Assembly (NCBI GenBank): GCA_023313575.1
Contig: JAJTTP010000003.1
Location: forward strand, 1,240,001-1,304,000
Direction: 5' to 3'
Source of the DNA: Eutypella sp. D-1
Lineage: Eukaryota > Ascomycota > Sordariomycetes > Xylariales > Diatrypaceae
DNA: 64,000 nucleotides
Notes under the pieces: model-generated
Told to the model about the DNA's origin: nothing
What the model saw: the letters and a program-made list of their open reading frames with translations, nothing else
Database searches by the model: none
Shown: positions 58,609-64,000 of the stretch, one piece after another
Layout of the letters: each line of letters begins with the position of its first letter
How positions within the stretch are numbered: the first letter of the stretch is position 1
Made by a program: the position numbers and the translations under genes

Positions 58609-59658
58609 ATGCCAGGCCTCGTCAAGGAAGATGAGCTCAAGACCCTCACGGTCAAGGAACTGCACCCCACATTTGCGGCCGAGGTCAGCGGGGTGAATTT
58701 CCAGAACCTGTCCGAGGAGCAGTTCCAAGAGATCCTGGCTGCTATGGTGAAGGTAAGAAGAGACACAAAGCTGACAGAACGGACTATGAGGTTAACGAGG
58801 TAATGGTTATAGTACGGTGTCTGTGTTTTCCGCGACACGGGTCTAGATGACAATACACACGTCGAATTCTCGCAGCGCCTGGGCGACCTCGACGACATTC
58901 GGCGCTACATGCACAGCGGCCGCAAGCTGCGGTACAAGCACTACGAGCTCTTTGATGCGGGCAACATCGACGACGATGGCAAGATCCTGGACCCGACGAG
59001 CCAGCGGGCGCATGCCAACAAGGGTAACGGCCTGTGGCACGTGGACTCATCGTTCAACCCACGACGGGCCTCGTACTCGCTCCTACGGGCCTGCGAGCTG
59101 CCGCCGCCCGACACCGGTGGCAATACTGAGTTCGCGGACTCGCGGACAGCCTTCGACGAGTTGCCCGATGACCTCCGACAGGAGCTGCAGGGCCGCGACC
59201 TCGTCGGCGTGCACTCGCACATCTGGTCGCGCAAGAAGGGTTCGCCCGAGTTCTTCAAGGACATCGACCCCACGCAGTACCCCATGTACCGGCACCGCAT
59301 CGTCCAGCGGCACGATCCCAGTGGCCGTATGAACCTCTACATTGGTGCCCATTTACACCATATCGAGGAAGACGGCAAGGAGCTCCCCGGCTCCGCTGAG
59401 CTCGTTGACCGCCTCAACCGCCACGTCGCTCAGCCTAAGTACACCCTCAGCGTCGGCTGGAACCGCCCGGGTGACCTCATCATCTGGGACAACCGCTGCG
59501 TCCAGCACCGCTCCGGCCCTAACCCCTCCGCCGGCAAGTATAAACGCGACCTCCGCCGTACTACCGTCCACGACGACAGTTCCACCGCCTGGGGCCTCAA
59601 CGACAAGGACGCCGCCTGGAACGGCATCTACGTCCCCAAGAGTGTGAAGGCGGCCTAG
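58609..59658 (+). CDS. TfdA/TauD-type Fe(II)/2-oxoglutarate-dependent dioxygenase
   Basis: Two exons, 58609-58752 and 58813-59658, intron 60 nt; 329 residues. The family hydroxylates small acids (2,4-D, taurine, alkyl sulfates) with loss of CO2 from 2-oxoglutarate. The iron triad is visible: His124 and Asp126 in GLWHVDSSF, and His280 in DNRCVQHRSG. The 2-oxoglutarate-binding Arg is at about 296-297 (DLRRTTV). GNGLWHVDSSF followed by LPPPDTGGNTEFAD is closer to the TfdA branch than to TauD. No signal peptide, so cytosolic. Coding GC is high in exon 2. A role in aromatic or phenoxy-acid breakdown would fit the reductase-like neighbour but is not shown. Confidence 0.93.
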
Positions 59659-60660
59659 ACAGCCAATCTATGTCGGTGTCTTTTTCTTCCATGGTAGCCT
59701 GTTTCACTCAATATTGTAAATAGTTGTTTCCAAAGGGATTTATCACCTTTCAGTCCCGGGCTCATTCGTCGTGACAATGACATATACCAGTGATAGGCTT
59801 GCGCGGCTCTTAAGCGACCCTGGCCCTCGCTCAATCCCGACGTATAACAGTCGCCTTGATACCAACCCCCAATAGTATTAAGAAACTTATCAATCCTGAT
59901 ATCCAGCTCGATGGACTAAGAGACGCCTCACGTCTAAACCCGCCGCGAAAGTCAGTATTTCTTAGGGTGGCTCTCAAAGGTAGAGCAGTAGACGCGACTC
60001 GACTTTTAGTAGTCCAGCCCGGAGCTTGTCGGTAATGGTGTCGATCATGGCGAACGCGTTGGCCCTAACAAGACAGTACTCTGCATATAATCCGTCGCGT
60101 GCACTCGACGGCGATGTGAGCTCCACTGCGTGATGGTATTGGCAAACAGGCCAACCCTGGTACCGGGCCCGAAAAAGGCAGGACGTGTCGCATTATCCCA
60201 GGTTCAGTAGGCCGGATTCCAACATCATGCAGGATACTTCCGTATTAATTAGGGTGGTCGAGTATATGGCTTGTTTCAGCCCGTCATTGATACCACCTCG
60301 CGTAAGACCTCGCGAAAGCTGAATGATTGAGGAAAGGCAAATGCCTACACCTACTTATACTGCGAGCGGCTTAAGAATCCTAGAGATGTTATAATATTAA
60401 GTCCCTACACAAGAAACAACTCGTTACTGCCTCATTTTCAGCATAAAGAATTTTAGTGCGTGTAGACACTGGTGTTGGGAGATAGCTGCCCAATATTGGC
60501 GATTAATGGATTGAATTAATTGGTAAGTCTGCTGCGAATGAGTTAAATATGGAAGAGGTGTAAAAAAAGGTTTCATTTGAATGAACGCTCCCAAAAAGTT
60601 GAGGGTTATTCTTCCTCATAGGAGGTGAGGGGATTTTTTGCAAAAAAAGATGTTTTCACA
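59659..60660. other. Intergenic region
   Basis: No gene supported. It contains a short inverted element around CTTCCTCATAGGAGG near 60611-60625 and ends in the tRNA terminator region. Confidence 0.55.
60642..60648 (-). terminator. RNA polymerase III terminator of the tRNA
   Basis: Seven T on the minus strand, 13-19 bases after the last base of the tRNA. A run of this length is a good Pol III stop. Confidence 0.7.
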
Positions 60661-60762
60661 GGCCCGAACCAGGGATCGAACCTGGGACCTCTCGCATGCC
60701 AATTTCTTGGTACTTAGGTTTTGGAACCCTAAGCGAGAATCATACCGCTAGACCATCCGGGC
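60661..60762 (-). tRNA. tRNA-Pro (AGG) with a 30-nt intron
   Basis: On the minus strand the gene starts GCCCGGATGGTCTAGCGGTA, with an A-box TGGTCTAGCGG. It ends with the T arm GGTTCGATCC and the acceptor partner TTCGGGC. The acceptor stem is seven pairs including one G-T. The anticodon stem CTCGC/GCGAG encloses TTAGGG...T; the anticodon AGG is at 60730-60728. An intron of about 30 bases (60726-60697) follows position 37, the canonical site. The discriminator base (60661) is C on the tRNA strand. Proline identity follows from AGG. Confidence 0.92.
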
Positions 60763-63700
60763 GAAGAAGAACTTCCTGTGATGATTGGAAAACTTTATTA
60801 CTATTTGTGTCTAAGTAGGCCGCAGTGGGTAATCCTGGAAACCGTTCTGATCGTACGATTTTTTTGGTTTGGTTTTACGGGGCCACGATATATTTGCACG
60901 CGAGTATTAATTGGGCCTGGTTAGAGTTATCCACTCTTAGTTCTATGACTTGTCTGTGGACCCTGGGAGCGGCTAGGCGAAATCAAACTCGAAGCGAAAT
61001 TTATACTGGGAGCCCTGTCACGAACTAATACAATTAGGTAAGATCGTGCCCATCCATCGATAAATGCTTCTCAGATGGTTGCGATCTTAACACGCCAGGC
61101 CGCCCAAGAGATGCTGCGATTCGACCCTGGACACTCGATCATAGGCCATCAGGAACCAACCTGGAGTGTGTACAGGTCAAGGGCAGATCGCGTTAGGAAC
61201 AGCATGACGATAATTATACTAAGCGCTCATAGAGGCTATCTAACACTAAATCCTAGTTACCTGGTAACCTCCAATCCAGGTACCAAAGGTAAAGTGCTAG
61301 AGTTCTAGTCACTGGTCTGGGCCGTCGCTCGACAAGCCAGCGTCCCTCGTGAAGAGCGTTACTTCCTTGATTAGCGGGCGAGCTAGCTCAGCAGAGGAGT
61401 GCGCCGTGGCCCGGTGGTAACATGATTTTCGGGTGCGATGCGTACGATTCGAAAAATGCGGCGCGGAAGATCCTCAGATAGAGAAGGAAGAAGAAAGAAA
61501 AAAAATCCCTTGCTCCGTTGTCGGGAACCCTCTGACTCCTCCGTGGACCAGGCCGATTCGTGTCCGCACGGAAGTCGCGAGTTCACATAGTATGCCCCCG
61601 GAACTTCGCCGATCGTGTGATCCCCCCAAAGCTTTACGTTCTCAACGTGACTCCCTGACTTGGCATGGTAGCGGGCCCGACCGAGAGACTGACGGTGATG
61701 TACACTGGCTGGGTAAGGGAAGAGGACAGGGACCCTTTGGCTTGGCAGCCAGACGTTTATAACTGGCGCGGCTTTTATCTCAAGCTTAATTGCTTAGCGT
61801 TCTGGTCGGTGACCGAGTCAATCGTTCTAGAAACCTGTGCTTACGAGCGGTGCGTGTTGGTGATGGTGGTGCGCGATAGATTGACGCTTACAGCATTGCT
61901 AAGTTGTGATCTAATGGTAGTGGTCTCCGATAACTACTGGGGGGTACGGCAAGGGCCGATTGGTTGCATCTTATCAGGGACATCTATCTAGGACTAACAG
62001 CGCACACAACACTGTATTCGCCAGTTTTATCGGCCTACACATGATGATAATGGTGATCTTGTGATACGATTCAATCTCCTTTGCCATTTATGAAGGCGGT
62101 CCGACCCAGTAGTATCTATCAGGTTGATCATCATGAGACTGCCAGCGACTGACTTGATATCGCTGCCCCCTGGTTTGCAACGCTCAAGGCCAACGGTCTC
62201 TGGGCCAGACGAGCGCTACACAGTACTGCTGTCTACCTAGTAGAGCTCTAGTATGTTAGGGCCGCTGGAGTATATTAGAATTATATATCGTATCTTCTGG
62301 ATACCCACCACGACCACGCGACTTGGTGCGGCCCCTGCCCTGGCGCGGACGACGAGAAGCCGGCGCTGATTAGCTGGGTACATAGCGATACAAATAGCCA
62401 CCTCCGATTGCGACGGTGGGCAGTGATGGCGTTCTGAGAATATGGAATTCGAAGTGTGGTACTGCTAGACTATTTGGGCAGTTGGAGGGTCAGATCCGTG
62501 TAACGTAGAGGTGAGAGACACTACGATCAAGTGACGGTCAAACAGTCTTTCAGCTCACACCCGTGCTGATCTGCAGAGACGCTGATCTGCAGAGAGCGGG
62601 AATGTCAGACGGGCATTGGTGGGTGCTTGGGAGGATCAAGACCCGAGGAAATGGCGCCAGGGAATAGTTAGCAGCCATATCACGTAGAAACCTTTTATTA
62701 GCGTGGCTGCATTGGCTAGAGCGCGAGCCCGTTGACAACGCTACTTAATTAACGGATCCGTACGATACCATGCGAGGCTCGGACCGATTAGGCAGGATTC
62801 TTTTCTACCTCGGGTCAGAGTTGGGGAAATCCTGTGAGCAGATTGTTAAGAAAAGCAAACGAGGGACGAGTGAACCATCATCGATGCGTGTAACATGTGT
62901 GAAATTGGACAAAGGGGACAAGGAGGCGGGATGGAGGTTGGGGAGGTCAAGCCATGATATGATCCTTGGCAAGCGGTGCGACACTGGAAGGATACACTAG
63001 AAAATACCACCCTGCCACTTACCTGATGGTTATGTGACCTGCATACAGCTCAAGCGGACAGCGCTTGAACGGCAAGATGGCAGATCGATCTCAAGATACG
63101 GAATAAAGTGCTGATTGGACAATGCGCGTCGCCTACAATGTCTCGAACCGAGGGAGTTGAGGGGATTCCTTGATCAGCAATCATGGATGTGCCTTTTATA
63201 GTGGCGTCTAGACTCCGCACCGCACCGCAGCTACAGCAACACCAGACCTCCCGATTATGACTACTTAGGCATAGTTTATATCAAACTTGTTGGGGTATGT
63301 TGTTCCACGCCCTTTTATGCGCCCTTAATACTCTATATTCGGAGAGGGTCAAGCGATCTTAGGAAGGTATCGCAGCCCCGGAGGCGCGGTGCGTTGGAGG
63401 TTGGAGGAGTTAGGGTCGATAGGCTATAGCGGAGCAGTGATGCTGTACGGCCTGGCAACCTGGATGGGTGATTGTCAGGGGTGGGGATTATAAGCTTTTG
63501 CGCCTAGGCGGGCGCTATGCACGCTATGATTGCTTATCCTGTACTGTAACGTATAGCGGTATGGTGCATGGGTGCTTAGGGGGTATGTATCCTATGATTA
63601 TATAATAACATACTTATATATGTATGTCTCTCCTTGTGCTTTGACTCGCGCGCCATCATACATTGTACATTGGCCACCGCCCGCCTTCGGAACACATTCT

Positions 63701-64000
63701 AGATCACATTGCTTCTGCTGCTTGATGTGTGTAGGGTGTGGTCGATCGCGAGGGCCTGCAGTCGCATCAAGCCGCTTTGATAGAGGAGAGGATGGTACCG
63801 AGGTAGCATGTAGAAAGAACACTGTAGCCCTAAAATCTGGAATTGAATTGCAACACCTAGTCTTTCTAGTCTGATATAGGGTGCGGCTCCTCCATGAGCT
63901 TATGGATAAGACGACCAATCAGGCCGCCCACGGTAGATCGTCGAGAGTATGTCCGTACTGTAGGTAGAGGGAGGTAGACATGTATTTGAGGGACCCCGTA
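60763..64000. other. Gene-poor tail of the window
   Basis: No convincing protein gene on either strand. Frames between 61.4 and 62.0 kb and at 62.8-63.0 kb lack motifs and family resemblance. It includes a degraded tRNA-like start near 62460-62479, a 16-base tandem duplication at 62565-62595, and a 5S-like fragment near 63450-63485. No telomere repeats occur. Confidence 0.5.
62565..62595. repeat. Tandem duplication of GCTGATCTGCAGAGA
   Basis: The 15-base word occurs at 62565-62579 and again at 62581-62595, separated by one base, so the unit is 16 bases. A recent slippage or insertion footprint is possible. Confidence 0.6.

Noticed and set aside
43621..59658. Idea that the lyase-to-dioxygenase stretch is a secondary-metabolite cluster
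   Set aside because: No polyketide synthase, NRPS, terpene synthase or prenyltransferase, and no pathway-specific regulator or transporter in the window.
61400..61470. tRNA-like stretch GCGCCGTGGCCCGGTGGTAAC with a matching GCGGCGC
   Set aside because: The outer seven bases can pair and a TTCGA-like loop is present, but no D, anticodon or T stem forms properly. At most a decayed pseudogene.
61665..61991. 108-codon plus-strand frame
   Set aside because: No ATG-linked homology, no splice context; unlikely to be real.
62770..63000. 76-codon plus-strand frame with Lys/Arg-rich composition
   Set aside because: No motif and in a region with other degraded sequence.

Overview
The window is nuclear DNA of a filamentous ascomycete, most likely a Sordariomycete. 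It has short spliceosomal introns (about 50-100 nt, GTRNGT donors and CTRAC-like branch points), loose gene spacing, fungal-type proteins (Mvp1, Cox4, Dcn1, mitoribosomal uL15m and bS6m, ZIP transporter), and a fungal tRNA-Pro with an intron. I see no phage, plasmid, insertion sequence or CRISPR array. The order or genus cannot be fixed from the sequence alone. Seventeen protein genes are supported well; three more short or uncertain ORFs are given at low confidence.

Layout. 0-16.5 kb: a ZIP zinc transporter (+), a glycine-rich protein with a four-cysteine motif (-), a possible small membrane protein (-), a large intronless F-box/ankyrin protein (-), a P-loop GTPase ending in a CaaX prenylation signal (-), a Nudix hydrolase (+) and the five-exon COX4 gene (+). 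16.5-23.2 kb: a 6.7 kb stretch without a supportable gene, whose last part is strongly G-poor on the + strand. 23.2-38 kb: a conserved housekeeping island with a 713-residue conserved-looking protein of unknown role (+), mitoribosomal bS6m (+), the neddylation factor DCN1 (-), sorting nexin MVP1 (-) and mitoribosomal uL15m (-). COX4, bS6m and uL15m are three mitochondrial biogenesis genes within 22 kb, but they are not one operon-like unit.

38-60 kb: accessory-type content. It holds a 1,380-residue secretory/membrane ankyrin protein (-), a multidomain pectate-lyase-like secreted enzyme (+), a small secreted cupin-like protein (+), an orphan ORF or gene remnant, a GMC oxidoreductase (+), a GPI-anchored-type aspartic protease (+), an NmrA/isoflavone-reductase-like protein (-) and a TfdA/TauD-type dioxygenase (+). 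These suit a plant-associated or saprotrophic life style (secreted polysaccharide and protein degradation, small-molecule oxidation). They do not form a recognisable secondary-metabolite cluster because no core synthase is present. 60-64 kb: an intron-containing tRNA-Pro(AGG), then a gene-poor tail with possible degraded tRNA-like and 5S-like fragments.

Multi-exon gene models were built by hand from reading frame, splice consensus and family alignment as remembered. Every exon set keeps frame end to end, but none has transcript support here. No single 'new system' is obvious. The best leads are the CaaX GTPase, the two ankyrin giants, the lyase with FN3-like and calcium-loop domains, the palindrome-rich block near 50.2 kb, and the repeat-bearing promoter between the reductase and the dioxygenase.
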